DNA of 53,526 nucleotides from Pleomorphomonas sp. (GTDB lineage: Bacteria > Pseudomonadota > Alphaproteobacteria > Rhizobiales > Pleomorphomonadaceae): the NCBI GenBank assembly GCA_030603685.1, contig JAUVXG010000009.1, positions 1 through 53,526 of the forward strand, read 5' to 3'. Of this stretch, positions 1-8,330 are shown in pieces. Every line of letters starts with the position of its first letter. The first letter of the stretch is position 1. The translations under genes and the position numbers were made by a program. A model generated the notes under the pieces. That model did no database searches. It was not told the origin of the DNA and saw only the letters and a program-made list of their open reading frames with translations.

Positions 1-1
1 A

Positions 2-1240
2 CCCGCCATCCTGCTGGCCATTCTCGGCCTCGCCATAGCCTGGACCGTCAATGCCGATCGTTGGCGGCGCGGTCTGATGCTGTTTGCCGGCGCTTTGATC
101 GCCGGCACGCTGCTGGTCGCCGCCGCGACCATACCTCCCTCGAGCTGGTTGGTGCCGGCCTGCGATGCGCTGTCCTTTGCCTATCTATTGCCGGTGGTCA
201 TCGGCGGTGGCGCCGTCATGGCGCTGGTGGCCTCGCTGCGTGGTCATGACGACGGCGTTCCCGGTCTCCTGATGCGCGGCGGTGCGCTGGTCGCCGTTGC
301 CTCGCTCCTGGTGGCTGTGGCCGCCGTTCTGTTTCCGGCCTGTCTTGCCGGCCCCTACGGCGGCATCGACCCCGCCATTCGACCGATCTGGCTTGATCAC
401 ATTGCCGAGGCGCAAGGCTTTCTGTCGACGGTCGAGAACCGGCCCGGGCTGGTGATGCCGGCCTACTTCGCCCCGCTCGCCGCCCTCGTCCTGGGGGGAA
501 GGGCGCTCCGTCGCATGCCGCCTGCCGACCGGCCGGCTTTCGTCATCGTGCTGTCCATTCTCGGCGGTTCGATCCTGCTCGGCGCGATGCAGCTGCGCGC
601 ACTCGTTGGAGCTCAGGTGGTCGCTTCGGCAGCCGTCGGCGTCGTTGTCGCTCTGGCTGTCAAGGCAACGGCCGGGCGTGACGACGCCCGCGCGATAGCC
701 CGACGCTGGAGCTGGCTGGCCGCCGTCCCGGCGTTGTGGACGCTTGCCGTCACGGCGGTCGATCGATTGTCCGGCCATCCGGACGCCGAGGCCGCCAACA
801 CCGCAACCATGACCGATTGCCGCGCCTTCCTTGAGGACGTACTCGGCTCGCGCGCGCCAGGGCTCGTCGTGGCCACATCGAATTTCGGGGCTTTCCTCCT
901 CAAGGCAACCCCGCATGCCGTGCTGGCCGCTCCCTACCACCGGGGCGCCCATGGCATTCTGGCCGTCGACGCCGTTTTCACCGGCGCCGATCCGGAAGGC
1001 GCCTTCCGAGCCACCGGCGCGACCTATCTGGCGGCCTGCACGGGAGATCCGGAGCTGGGCTATATGGCCGAACGCGCGCCGGATGGGCTCGCCGCCCGCC
1101 TGGTCGACGGCATACGGCCGCCTTGGCTCGCCGAGGTCGCCTCGGGGTCGGCTGGCATGATCTTCTCGGCCAAGCCCTCCGGTCTCGACGTGACCGGCTC
1201 GCTGCCGATGCTGCGGCTTCGTCCGTCCATTCGCGATTGA
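2..1240 (+). CDS. polytopic membrane protein, 5' end missing
   Basis: The reading frame is open from base 2, so the true start lies upstream; 412 residues are visible and the first ATG inside is at 77. The first two thirds are a series of hydrophobic segments (Leu/Ala/Val-rich) separated by short Arg-rich loops, so this is an integral inner-membrane protein. A conserved-looking loop reads CLAGPYGGIDP followed by IWLDHIAEAQG. The last ~130 residues, from about DCRAFLEDVLG onward, are hydrophilic and probably form a soluble domain outside the membrane. The architecture (many membrane spans, then a soluble tail) resembles GT-C type glycosyltransferases of the family-39 kind, but the catalytic N-terminal part is not in the window, so the activity is unproven. 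Another kind of conserved membrane protein is possible. Confidence 0.75.
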   Translation, partial: PAILLAILGLAIAWTVNADRWRRGLMLFAGALIAGTLLVAAATIPPSSWLVPACDALSFAYLLPVVIGGGAVMALVASLRGHDDGVPGLLMRGGALVAVASLLVAVAAVLFPACLAGPYGGIDPAIRPIWLDHIAEAQGFLSTVENRPGLVMPAYFAPLAALVLGGRALRRMPPADRPAFVIVLSILGGSILLGAMQLRALVGAQVVASAAVGVVVALAVKATAGRDDARAIARRWSWLAAVPALWTLAVTAVDRLSGHPDAEAANTATMTDCRAFLEDVLGSRAPGLVVATSNFGAFLLKATPHAVLAAPYHRGAHGILAVDAVFTGADPEGAFRATGATYLAACTGDPELGYMAERAPDGLAARLVDGIRPPWLAEVASGSAGMIFSAKPSGLDVTGSLPMLRLRPSIRD

Positions 1241-1348
1241 CGCATGGCGTCGATTTGCACGGGGAGCCGCTCCGGTCTTGCCGCTGGTTAATCTCCGGTT
1301 AATCGGCCCGGGCGCAGCATGGTTCGTCACCGAAAGCCGGATTAGCCC

Positions 1349-2200
1349 ATGTTCTGTCGTCTCGTCGCACTCGCCCTCCTAGCCTGCGTCCTTCCGGCTG
1401 CCGCCGAGACGCCGGCCAAGCAGTTGTTCGGCGCCGCCGAGGATCCGGCTCCGCTTGCCGCCCGCTCCATAGGGTCCTATGCGCGAGGCTGCCTTGCCGG
1501 CGCGGCGCTTCTGCCCGTCAATGGCCCGACCTGGCAGGTGATGCGTCTGTCGCGCAATCGCAACTGGGGCAACCCGGTGCTGATCGACTTTCTCGAGCAC
1601 CTTGCGGCCAAGGCGCCATCGGTCGGCTGGAACGGTCTTCTGGTCGGTGACTTGTCGCAGCCGCGCGGCGGTCCGATGTCGTCGGGCCACGCCAGCCACC
1701 AGATCGGCCTCGATGCCGACATCTGGCTGACGCCGATGCCCAAGCGCGAGCTGTCCTATGACGAAAGAGAGCGGGTAAGCGCGGTGTCGATGCTGGCCCC
1801 GGACAAGCTGACCGTCGATCCGAAGAAGTTTTCTCAGCGCCAGTTCAATATCATTCGCCTGGCGGCGAAGCAGCCGGAGGTGGAGCGCATCTTCGTCAAC
1901 CGAGCGATCAAGAAGGCGCTCTGCGAGGGGGCGGGCGGCGATCGCGCTTGGCTGTCCAAGGTCCGGCCCTGGTGGGGCCACGACTTCCATTTTCACGTTC
2001 GAATCGGCTGCCCAGGCAACTCGCCGACGTGCAAGCCCCAAGCCGCCCCGTCGTCCGGGGATGGTTGTGGCGCCGAGCTACAGAGTTGGTACGCGCCGCC
2101 GCCCAAACCGACGAAGCCATCGAAACCCAAGCCGCCGCCGCCGGAGATCACCCTGAAGGATCTTCCGCCGGAGTGCTCCCAGGTCCTGATGGCCAAATGA
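1349..2200 (+). CDS. mepA: penicillin-insensitive murein endopeptidase (peptidase M74)
   Basis: The 283-residue periplasmic zinc peptidase begins with a signal peptide (residues 1 to about 19, ending LPAAAE). The M74 signature SGHASHQIGLDAD is at 113–124 and WWGHDFHFHVR at 208–218. By comparison with E. coli MepA the zinc ligands should be His117, Asp124 and His216. The enzyme cleaves the D-alanyl-meso-DAP cross-link between peptidoglycan strands. The C-terminal ~30 residues are rich in Pro and Lys (a PKPTKPSKPKPPPP stretch), which may act as a flexible wall-binding linker. Four cysteines in the last 75 residues could form disulfides. The gene stands alone and ends just before a bidirectional terminator shared with the convergent pheT gene. 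Confidence 0.93.
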   Translation: MFCRLVALALLACVLPAAAETPAKQLFGAAEDPAPLAARSIGSYARGCLAGAALLPVNGPTWQVMRLSRNRNWGNPVLIDFLEHLAAKAPSVGWNGLLVGDLSQPRGGPMSSGHASHQIGLDADIWLTPMPKRELSYDERERVSAVSMLAPDKLTVDPKKFSQRQFNIIRLAAKQPEVERIFVNRAIKKALCEGAGGDRAWLSKVRPWWGHDFHFHVRIGCPGNSPTCKPQAAPSSGDGCGAELQSWYAPPPKPTKPSKPKPPPPEITLKDLPPECSQVLMAK

Positions 2201-2202
2201 CA

Positions 2203-2233
2203 AAAGGGCCGCGTGCGTCTCGCGCGGCCCTTT
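2203..2233. terminator. bidirectional terminator between mepA and pheT
   Basis: A perfect 11-bp stem (AAAGGGCCGCG at 2203–2213 pairing with 2223–2233) encloses a 9-nt loop. The A/T-rich outer ends give a short U run on both strands: CCCTTTC on the plus strand and CCCTTTTG on the minus strand. It lies 3 bp after the mepA stop and 25 bp after the pheT stop, so it can end transcription of both convergent genes. Confidence 0.8.
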
Positions 2234-2257
2234 CGGTATTGTCCTTCAGTCCCGAGC

Positions 2258-4672
2258 TTATCCGCGCAGTGCTGCGCCGGTCGCCTTCTGAACGGCGGCG
2301 ACGATTGCCTTCGACACCTTCTCGATGTCTTCGTCGGTCAATGTGCGGTCGCTCGGGGTGAGCGTAACGGCGATCGCCACCGACTTCTGCCCGGCCGTCA
2401 CGTGCTCGCCCTTGTAGATGTCGAACACGTCAACGCCACCGATCAGCTTCTTGTCGGCGCCCTGCACGGCCTTGACGATCTTCGCCACCTCGACGCCGTC
2501 GTCGACGACGAAGGCGAAGTCGCGGCTGACCGGCATGAAGGCCGAGAGGGCAAGCGCCGGCTTGCCGCGTCCGGCCTTGGCCTTGGCCACGGGAATGCGG
2601 TCGAGGATCACCTCGGCGGCAACGATCGGTCCTTCCGCGTCGAGCGCCTCGACGACGGCCGGATGCAGCTCGCCGAAGTGGGCCAGCACGGTCTGCGGTC
2701 CGAGCTGGATGCTGCCCGAGCGTCCCGGATGGTACCAGTCCGGAGCGGATCGGACGACTTGGACGCGCGAAATGTCGACGCCGAGGGCATCGAGCAGCGC
2801 CAGCGCATCGGCCTTGGCGTCGAACACGCTCACGGCGGCAGCCGATCCGTTCCAGTGACGGCCTGCGCCGGCAAGGCCGGCACTACCTTCGCGCACGGCG
2901 GTTGCCGCGATGCTCTGATCCTGGGGGCGATCACCGGCGAACACCTGGCCGACCTCGAACAGGGCGAGGTCGGCAAGGCCTCGATCGACGTTCCGCTTGA
3001 CCGCCGCGACAAGACCGGGGATCAGGCTCGGCCGCATGTCGCTCATGTCGGCGGAGATCGGATTGGCGAGCTCGAGTTCGGACGCGCCGCCGCCGAACAG
3101 AACGGCGATCGGCTTGGCCAGGAACGACCAGGTCACGGCTTCGACGAGGCCGCGCGCCGCCAGCGTCCGCTTGGCGCGGCGGGTGCGGATCTGCAGGGGC
3201 GTCAGCACCTTCTGGGACACCGAGGCGATGCGCGGCAGCGCCGTCGCCTTTACCTGATCGAGACCGACGATGCGCACCACTTCCTCGACGAGGTCGGCCT
3301 TGCCATGCACGTCCGGCCGCCAGGACGGAACCGCAACCGAGCGGCTGTCGCCGCTGCCGGTCGTCGAGAAGCCGAGCTTCTCAAGCGTGCCGGTGATGGT
3401 GTCTGCCGAGAGTTCAAGTCCTGAGAGGCGCTTCACTTCGGAAAGCGGGAAGTCGACCACCTTGTTGGGAAGCGGCTCCTTGCCCGCCACCACGACCTCC
3501 GAAGCTTCGCCGCCACAGAGGTCGAGCACCATCCGTGTCGCAAGTTCGAGGCCGGCGACGACGAAGCCGGGATCGACACCGCGCTCGAAGCGGAAGCGGG
3601 CGTCGGAGTTGAGACCCAGCCGACGACCGGTGCGAGCCGTCCGTCCGGCATCGAAGAAGGCGCTTTCGATGAAAACGGACGTCGTGGCATCGGTCGAACC
3701 GGTGGTCTCGCCACCCATGACGCCGCCGAGACCAAGCACCGCGGCATCGTCGGCAATGACGCACATGCTCTCATCGACCGCATAGGTCTTGCCGTCGAGC
3801 GCCAGCAGGCTCTCGCCGGTCTTGCCGAGACGGGCGCGGATGGTGCCGGTCAGCTTGTCGGCATCATAGACGTGCAGCGGCCGGCCGCGATCGAAGGTGA
3901 TGTAGTTGGTGATGTCGACCAGCGCGGAAATCGGCCGAAGACCGATCGCCTTGAGGCGGTCCTGCAACCACTTTGGCGACGGGCCGTTCTTGAGGCCGCG
4001 CACCACCCGGCCGGCGAACACCGGGCAGGGCGTGTCGTCGCCATCGAATGTCAGCGCGATCGGTACGGGCGAGGGGAAGGCGCCGGGGACCGGTGCCAGC
4101 GGATCGGGCTTCAGCTTGCCGAGGCCACGCGCCGCGAGATCGCGCGCGATGCCGCGAACGCCCAGGCAGTCGGGCCGGTTGGGCGTGATGGAGATGTCGA
4201 TCACCGGATCGGCGCCGCCGCGATAGTCGGCGAACGACACGCCAACCGGGGCGTCTTCGGGCAGCTCGATGATGCCGTTGTGCTCGTCGGAAAGGCCGAG
4301 TTCGCGCTCCGAGCACATCATGCCACGGCTTTCGACGCCGCGAATGGTGCCGACCTCCAGAACGTCGCCGGTGGCTGGAATGACGACGCCGGGCAGGGCG
4401 AACACGCCCTTGAGGCCCGCTCGCGCGTTCGGCGCGCCGCACACCACCTGCACCGGCCCCTTGCCGGCATCGACCGACAGCAGCTTCAGCTTGTCGGCAT
4501 TGGGGTGCTTGTCGGCGGTGACGATCTTGGCGACGACGAACGGCTTGAGTGGCGCCGAAGGATCGGAAACCTCCTCCACCTCAAGGCCCACCATGGTGAG
4601 CGCCTCGACGACTTCGTCGAGCGAGGCTTCCGTTTCGAGATGGTCTTTCAGCCAGCTGAGGGTGAACTTCAT
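2258..4672 (-). CDS. pheT: phenylalanyl-tRNA synthetase beta subunit
   Basis: This 804-residue protein has the usual length and order of bacterial PheT. An EMAP-like tRNA-binding domain occupies about residues 40–150 (HPNADKLKLLSVD, VVCGAPNAR), followed by B3/B4 (editing region) and B5 domains, the catalytic-like core, and a C-terminal anticodon-binding FDX-ACB domain (~710–804, starting near FMPVSRDFAFVVDD). With PheS it forms the alpha2beta2 enzyme that charges tRNA-Phe in the cytoplasm. It starts with ATG behind an AAGGA sequence. It lies 63 bp downstream of a DUF559 gene that separates it from pheS, so the two subunit genes are probably co-transcribed through that insert. A terminator lies just past its stop. 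Confidence 0.97.
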   Translation of the reverse strand: MKFTLSWLKDHLETEASLDEVVEALTMVGLEVEEVSDPSAPLKPFVVAKIVTADKHPNADKLKLLSVDAGKGPVQVVCGAPNARAGLKGVFALPGVVIPATGDVLEVGTIRGVESRGMMCSERELGLSDEHNGIIELPEDAPVGVSFADYRGGADPVIDISITPNRPDCLGVRGIARDLAARGLGKLKPDPLAPVPGAFPSPVPIALTFDGDDTPCPVFAGRVVRGLKNGPSPKWLQDRLKAIGLRPISALVDITNYITFDRGRPLHVYDADKLTGTIRARLGKTGESLLALDGKTYAVDESMCVIADDAAVLGLGGVMGGETTGSTDATTSVFIESAFFDAGRTARTGRRLGLNSDARFRFERGVDPGFVVAGLELATRMVLDLCGGEASEVVVAGKEPLPNKVVDFPLSEVKRLSGLELSADTITGTLEKLGFSTTGSGDSRSVAVPSWRPDVHGKADLVEEVVRIVGLDQVKATALPRIASVSQKVLTPLQIRTRRAKRTLAARGLVEAVTWSFLAKPIAVLFGGGASELELANPISADMSDMRPSLIPGLVAAVKRNVDRGLADLALFEVGQVFAGDRPQDQSIAATAVREGSAGLAGAGRHWNGSAAAVSVFDAKADALALLDALGVDISRVQVVRSAPDWYHPGRSGSIQLGPQTVLAHFGELHPAVVEALDAEGPIVAAEVILDRIPVAKAKAGRGKPALALSAFMPVSRDFAFVVDDGVEVAKIVKAVQGADKKLIGGVDVFDIYKGEHVTAGQKSVAIAVTLTPSDRTLTDEDIEKVSKAIVAAVQKATGAALRG

Positions 4673-4735
4673 GATCGTGTCCTTATGCCGGGTCGGCTCA
4701 TATTCTTTTTGACGCGTGCCTCGAATGTCAGGTCT

Positions 4736-5278
4736 TCACCCCTCTCCCTGTCCCTCCCCCACAAGGGGGGAGGGGACGATGGGATCTCGGGGCTGCAAAC
4801 CATCCACCGATTGCGCTCCAGCCGGAGCAACTTGGCGAACTGTTCGTCGTTGGCGTCCCCTCCCCCCTTGTGGGGGAGGGACAGGGAGAGGGGTACCTTC
4901 CGGGGCGAGATCGGACTCATATCTTGGAAGGAACTGACCGATTGCGTGCAGGACTCCTTCGATCGCTTCCAGCACCTCGTCATTCCGGACTCTCAGCACC
5001 GAATAACCTTCCGATTGCAGGAACCGGTCCCGGATCGCATCGTGAGTATGGCCTTCCGACGCTGCGTGGCTTGGGCCGTCCACCTCGACGACAAGCTTAG
5101 CCTCATGGCAAGCGAAGTCTGCGATGAACCTGCCGAATGGTACCTGTCGGCGAAAGACATATCCAAAGAAGCGGTTGGCCCTCAGTTCCTCCCACAGGAT
5201 TTCTTCAGCGCGTGTTTGGTCCCGACGTAGTCGCCGAGCATTGCCGCGAGTGCCGGGCAGGACCATTCGATGCGCCAC
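4736..5278 (-). CDS. DUF559 family (Vsr-like endonuclease fold) protein with repeat-encoded tail
   Basis: The 180-residue protein has a DUF559 domain at about 10–115: RRDQTRAEEILWEELR, GYVFRRQVPFGRFIADFAC, then KLVVEVDGPSH and YSVLRVRNDEV. This family shares the Vsr/PD-(D/E)xK nuclease fold, and the Glu and Asp of the VVEVDG stretch are candidate metal ligands. Its biological role is not known to me. The GTG start at 5278 sits 3 bp after the pheS stop, with GGGGTGA as the ribosome site; an ATG at 5266 is the alternative. Residues from about 129 onward are encoded by two inverted copies of a 41-bp palindromic repeat plus the spacer between them (PLPVPPPQGGRG, then VPSPLVGEGQGEG), so the native protein probably once ended near residue 128. 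The gene sits between pheS and pheT. Confidence 0.8.
   Translation of the reverse strand: MAHRMVLPGTRGNARRLRRDQTRAEEILWEELRANRFFGYVFRRQVPFGRFIADFACHEAKLVVEVDGPSHAASEGHTHDAIRDRFLQSEGYSVLRVRNDEVLEAIEGVLHAIGQFLPRYESDLAPEGTPLPVPPPQGGRGRQRRTVRQVAPAGAQSVDGLQPRDPIVPSPLVGEGQGEG
4738..4778 (+). repeat. 41-bp inverted repeat, left arm
   Basis: This arm is the exact reverse complement of 4854–4894. It also contains its own internal palindrome (CCTCCCCC–ACA–AGGGGGGAGG). It forms the last codons of the DUF559 gene, and that gene's stop codon begins at its edge. Such C- and G-block palindromes are a familiar dispersed repeat in Rhizobiales genomes. The copy number in this genome cannot be judged from one window. 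Confidence 0.9.
4854..4894 (-). repeat. 41-bp inverted repeat, right arm
   Basis: This is the second, perfectly matching arm, in the opposite orientation and 75 bp from the first. Together the two arms could fold into a 41-bp stem in the pheS–DUF559–pheT transcript, just upstream of pheT. It encodes the PLPVPPPQGGRG portion of the DUF559 protein. Confidence 0.9.
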
Positions 5279-5281
5279 GGT

Positions 5282-6364
5282 TCACCCCGTCAGGCCGCCG
5301 TAGAGGCTCGGCAGGTCGAGCGGACGGAAGCCGTAGTGCTTCAGCCAGCGGGCATCGGCGTCGAAGAAGGCGCGCAGGTCGGGCATGCCGTATTTCAGCA
5401 TGGCGATGCGGTCGATGCCCATGCCGAAGGCAAAGCCCTGGTAGACGTCGGGGTCGAGGCCGGCGGAGCGGATGACGTTCGGATGCACCATGCCGCAGCC
5501 GAGGATCTCCAGCCAGTCGTCACCCTCGCCGATGCGGATCTCCGACCCCGAGCGACGGCAGCCGACATCGACTTCCATCGACGGCTCGGTGAACGGGAAG
5601 AACGACGGACGGAAGCGCGTCTTGACTTCGTCGACCTCGAAGAACGCCTTCAGGAACTCCTCCAGCACCCACTTGAGATGGCCGAAGTGCGTCGTCTCGT
5701 CGATGACGAGCCCCTCCACCTGGTGGAACATCGGCGTGTGGGTGGCGTCGCTGTCGCAGCGATAGGTGCGTCCGGGCGCGATGATGCGAATCGGCGGCTT
5801 CTGCGTCTCCATGGTGCGCACCTGCACCGGCGAGGTGTGGGTCCTGAGCAGCAGGCGCGAGCCGTTTTCCTTGGGCTTCAGGAAGAAGGTGTCGTGCATC
5901 TCGCGCGCCGGATGGTCCGGCGGGAAGTTGAGCGCGGTGAAGTTATAGTGGTCGGTCTCGATGTCCGGCCCTTCGGCCACGGCAAATCCCATATCGGTGA
6001 AGATGGCGGTGATCTCGTCGATCACCTGGCTCACCGGGTGAATGCGCCCCTCGGCGAGCGGACCTGGGCGGACGGGCAGCGAGATGTCCACGGTCTCGCG
6101 GGTGAGGCGGGCATCGAGCGCGGCGGCCTTCAGCACCGCCTTGCGATCGGCGATGGCGAGGGCGACGCGGTCCTTCAGGGCGTTGATCGCCGCACCGCGG
6201 GTGCGCCGCTCGTCCGGGCTCATGGCGCCGAGCGTCTTCAGCAACGCCGATACCGACCCCTGCTTGCCGAGGGTGGCGACCCGCACGCCCTCAAGGGCGG
6301 TTTCGTCGCCGGCGGCGTGGATGTCGTCGAGAATGGAGGCTTCGAGCTGTTCGATATCGGTCAT
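5282..6364 (-). CDS. pheS: phenylalanyl-tRNA synthetase alpha subunit
   Basis: The 360-residue class II synthetase subunit has the usual length. An N-terminal coiled-coil arm (~1–85) is followed by the catalytic domain. Motif 2 includes [10 protein letters not shown] and [21 protein letters not shown], and motif 3 includes [18 protein letters not shown] near the C-terminus. It binds Phe and ATP and pairs with PheT. The ATG at 6364 follows an AGGACA ribosome site. The next gene on the strand (DUF559) starts 3 bp after its stop. A terminator separates it from rplT upstream, so a promoter for pheS should lie within 6365–6430. Confidence 0.97.
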   Translation of the reverse strand: MTDIEQLEASILDDIHAAGDETALEGVRVATLGKQGSVSALLKTLGAMSPDERRTRGAAINALKDRVALAIADRKAVLKAAALDARLTRETVDISLPVRPGPLAEGRIHPVSQVIDEITAIFTDMGFAVAEGPDIETDHYNFTALNFPPDHPAREMHDTFFLKPKENGSRLLLRTHTSPVQVRTMETQKPPIRIIAPGRTYRCDSDATHTPMFHQVEGLVIDETTHFGHLKWVLEEFLKAFFEVDEVKTRFRPSFFPFTEPSMEVDVGCRRSGSEIRIGEGDDWLEILGCGMVHPNVIRSAGLDPDVYQGFAFGMGIDRIAMLKYGMPDLRAFFDADARWLKHYGFRPLDLPSLYGGLTG

Positions 6365-6430
6365 GACGCGTGTCCTGGCGGATCTGATGGCAGGCTTCTA
6401 ACCGGTCTCACCGGCGAAAGCATCCCGGAA

Positions 6431-6466
6431 ACGAAAAGAGCGGCGCACCAATCGGCGCGCCGCTCT
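6431..6466 (-). terminator. Rho-independent terminator after rplT
   Basis: On the minus strand a perfect 10-bp stem (AGAGCGGCGC at 6466–6457 pairing with 6446–6437) has a 10-nt loop and is followed by TTTTCGTTT. It lies about 50 bp past the rplT stop. Confidence 0.85.
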
Positions 6467-6514
6467 CGCAATGTCGGGGCGGCCGATCGGCGATCGGCCC
6501 CGCACTGTCGCCGA

Positions 6515-6877
6515 TTAGGCGGCAGCCTGGGCCTTCTCGACGATGGCCTTAAACGATGCCGGCTCGCTGATGGCGAGGTCGGACAGCACCTTGCGGTCGA
6601 TCGCAATCCCGGCCTTGGCCAGGAGATCGATGAAGCGAGCGTAGGTCAGCTCGCCACCCGTGACGTCGCGAACGGCGGCGTTGATGCGCTGGATCCAGAG
6701 GGCGCGGAAGTTGCGCTTTTTGGCCCGGCGGTCACGCGTCGCATACTGCATCGCGCGATCGACAGCCGCCTTGGCGGTCTTGATGGTATTCTTGCGACGG
6801 CCCCGGTAGCCCTTGGCGGCTTCCAGAACCTTCTTGTGCTTGGCATGGGACGTTACGCCCCGCTTGACGCGCGCCAT
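6515..6877 (-). CDS. rplT: 50S ribosomal protein L20
   Basis: The 120-residue basic protein has the L20 pattern throughout: [51 protein letters not shown]. It binds 23S rRNA early in 50S assembly. In several bacteria L20 also represses its own operon by binding the rpmI leader mRNA. The ATG follows GAGGAG at 8 nt spacing and lies 43 bp after the rpmI stop, so the two genes form an operon. A strong terminator follows. Confidence 0.98.
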   Translation of the reverse strand: MARVKRGVTSHAKHKKVLEAAKGYRGRRKNTIKTAKAAVDRAMQYATRDRRAKKRNFRALWIQRINAAVRDVTGGELTYARFIDLLAKAGIAIDRKVLSDLAISEPASFKAIVEKAQAAA

Positions 6878-6920
6878 AATTCAGTCTCCTCGATAGTGAG
6901 TGCCGTTTGATCGCGCGGGA

Positions 6921-7112
6921 TCAGGCGTAGGGCAGGAAGTTCTTCTTGATGATGATTTCATCCGGCTTCGACAGCACGGTGGTGCCGCGAGCCTTGCGGA
7001 TGAACTTGGTGGTCCGCTTGATCATGCCATGGCGCTTGCCGGCCTGAGCGGACTTGATGTGGCCACTGGCCGTCACCTTGAAGCGCTTCTTGGCGCCCGA
7101 CTTCGTCTTCAT
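6921..7112 (-). CDS. rpmI: 50S ribosomal protein L35
   Basis: The 63-residue protein [20 protein letters not shown]...[11 protein letters not shown] is L35. The ATG at 7112 was chosen because the family begins at or three residues before MKTKSGAKK; here the three upstream codons (RPK) contain no start codon, and AAAAGG is well placed as a ribosome site. The same frame stays open much further upstream, but that extension is the untranslated leader. It is the first gene of the rpmI–rplT pair, preceded by a 308-nt leader and the infC terminator. Confidence 0.96.
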   Translation of the reverse strand: MKTKSGAKKRFKVTASGHIKSAQAGKRHGMIKRTTKFIRKARGTTVLSKPDEIIIKKNFLPYA

Positions 7113-7474
7113 CTTGGGCCTTTTGCTCGTTTCCGAGTGTTTGGAGATCCCTTGCAGGCTCTCGCTGACCTTGTCTTTCCGGAAGACCTGAAGCCAGCGC
7201 AGTAGATCCGCGGAGGCCGAGACGGTCTGTCCAGGGTTGAGCTTCCACGGTCGCCACGGCATGCCCTTGGACACGGCAGAGCCGTCTCCACGCCGGGCGA
7301 CCTGAAGTGGCTGGGCTTCTAGACCAAAAGGTCGGCCGATGCAAGGCGGATTCGCCTTTTCCGCAGGATAGGCGGCGCACCAAAACTCGCGCTGCAGCGC
7401 CCACATGCGGCCCTAAAAGAAAAAGCCCCGGCACGGATGAGCCGGCCGGGGCTTTCTCAAAAAGGATGTCGCTC
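7113..7474 (-). promoter_or_regulatory. infC–rpmI intergenic region: terminator plus long rpmI leader
   Basis: There are 362 bp without a credible gene. The part next to infC holds that gene's terminator. The remaining ~300 nt form a candidate structured leader for rpmI–rplT. Visible elements include a triloop hairpin at 7273–7285 (ACGGC–AGA–GCCGT) and a competing longer-range pairing of GAGACGG (7219–7225) with CCGTCTC (7282–7288), which uses some of the same bases. This is compatible with autoregulation by L20, but only base complementarity was checked. Confidence 0.4.
7421..7458 (-). terminator. Rho-independent terminator after infC
   Basis: On the minus strand GCCCCGGC pairs with GCCGGGGC and is followed by TTTTTCTTTT. 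It starts about 17 bp after the infC stop. It separates infC from rpmI–rplT, which many bacteria transcribe together, although read-through remains possible. Confidence 0.88.
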
Positions 7475-8011
7475 TCAGCGCGGGGCGAGAAGCATAACCA
7501 TCTGGCGGCCTTCGAGGCGCGGCTCGCTCTCGACCTTGGCAACGCCCACGGTTTCTTCCTTGACCTGCTGAAGCAGCTTGAAGCCGAGGTCCTGGTGGGC
7601 CATTTCGCGACCGCGGAAACGCAGCGTCACCTTGACCTTGTCGCCATCCTCGAAGAAGCGCAGCATGCTCTTCATCTTCACGGTGTAGTCGTTCGTGTCG
7701 ATGTTGGGCCTGAGCTTGACTTCCTTGATCTCGACGATCTTCTGGTTCTTGCGGGCTTCCGACGCCTTCTTCTGGGCTTCGAACTTGTACTTGCCGAAGT
7801 CCAGGATCTTGCAGACGGGAGGCGTCGAATTCGGGGAAATCTCGACAAGGTCGAGACCGGCCTCGGCGGCGGCAGCCAGGGCATCGGCGATCGCGACGAC
7901 GCCGAGGTTGTCACCTTCCTCGCCGATCAACTGGACCTGAGGGACCCGGATTTCGCGATTGATGCGCGGACCTTCCTTGACGGGGGCGGTAGCTCGGAAC
8001 GGGCGACGAAT
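7475..8011 (-). CDS. infC: translation initiation factor IF-3, AUU start
   Basis: The 178-residue IF-3 reads [23 protein letters not shown] at its start, then [14 protein letters not shown], the linker helix ([16 protein letters not shown]) and the C-terminal domain ([41 protein letters not shown], shown here only to mark the domain in pieces). IF-3 prevents subunit joining and rejects non-standard start codons. I place the start at ATT (8011–8009): AGAGGAG ends 9 nt upstream of it, whereas the in-frame TTG at 8020 directly abuts the AGGAG and is too close. Rhizobial IF-3 proteins usually begin at the corresponding (M)RRP. An AUU start is the classic device by which IF-3 represses its own synthesis. 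It ends in its own terminator. Confidence 0.93.
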   Translation of the reverse strand: MRRPFRATAPVKEGPRINREIRVPQVQLIGEEGDNLGVVAIADALAAAAEAGLDLVEISPNSTPPVCKILDFGKYKFEAQKKASEARKNQKIVEIKEVKLRPNIDTNDYTVKMKSMLRFFEDGDKVKVTLRFRGREMAHQDLGFKLLQQVKEETVGVAKVESEPRLEGRQMVMLLAPR

Positions 8012-8027
8012 GGCTGTCAACTCCTCT
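8009..8027 (-). promoter_or_regulatory. ribosome site and AUU start codon of infC
   Basis: On the minus strand AGAGGAG (8027–8021) is followed by nine bases and then ATT CGT CGC. The spacing fits initiation at ATT and not at the TTG that immediately follows the Shine-Dalgarno sequence. Confidence 0.75.
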
Positions 8028-8330
8028 GAAGTTCATGGAACCAGTCATTCCTCGGGATATGTCGACGCCCGACCATGTCAAGGACCTTGATCGTCGAACC
8101 GATCGCACCTTTGAAACAGGGGCGCCACCCACGGATGACCGGCTGTCCTCACGGCGAACCACGTCTTGCTGTGAAGCGCGGACTCGCAAACTGGACAACG
8201 GCCTGAAAATCGTTGGAGAGTGCGAAAAAGTCAAGGTCGCACACGCCAATCGGCGGGGAAATGGGCTAAAGAAGCGGCATATTGTCCTGAAGGACGGCAA
8301 GACGCGACAGTGAATGCGAGGAGCGGAGAG
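8012..8330. promoter_or_regulatory. divergent region between infC and the hydrolase gene
   Basis: These 319 bp separate two divergent genes and must hold a promoter for each. An unbroken 92-codon frame (8035–8313, plus strand) ends 17 bp before the hydrolase start. Its product is low-complexity basic/acidic sequence with no recognisable domain and no convincing ribosome site, so I do not call it a gene. No clear hairpin, operator or RNA gene is visible. Confidence 0.4.

Noticed and set aside
185-1330. Long open frame (381 codons) on the minus strand under the first membrane-protein gene
   Set aside because: It overlaps a clearly hydrophobic, family-like plus-strand product; its own product is Arg/Gly-rich low-complexity sequence typical of antisense frames in GC-rich DNA.
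2213-3424. 403-codon plus-strand frame over pheT
   Set aside because: It is antisense to the well-supported pheT; product is low-complexity Asp/Arg/Gly sequence with no domain.
7113-7406. 98-codon N-terminal extension of L35
   Set aside because: L35 proteins are ~60–66 residues; the extension is only an open leader frame, and AAAAGG marks the start at 7112.
8035-8313. 92-codon plus-strand frame before the hydrolase gene
   Set aside because: No convincing ribosome site or domain; more likely leader/promoter DNA.
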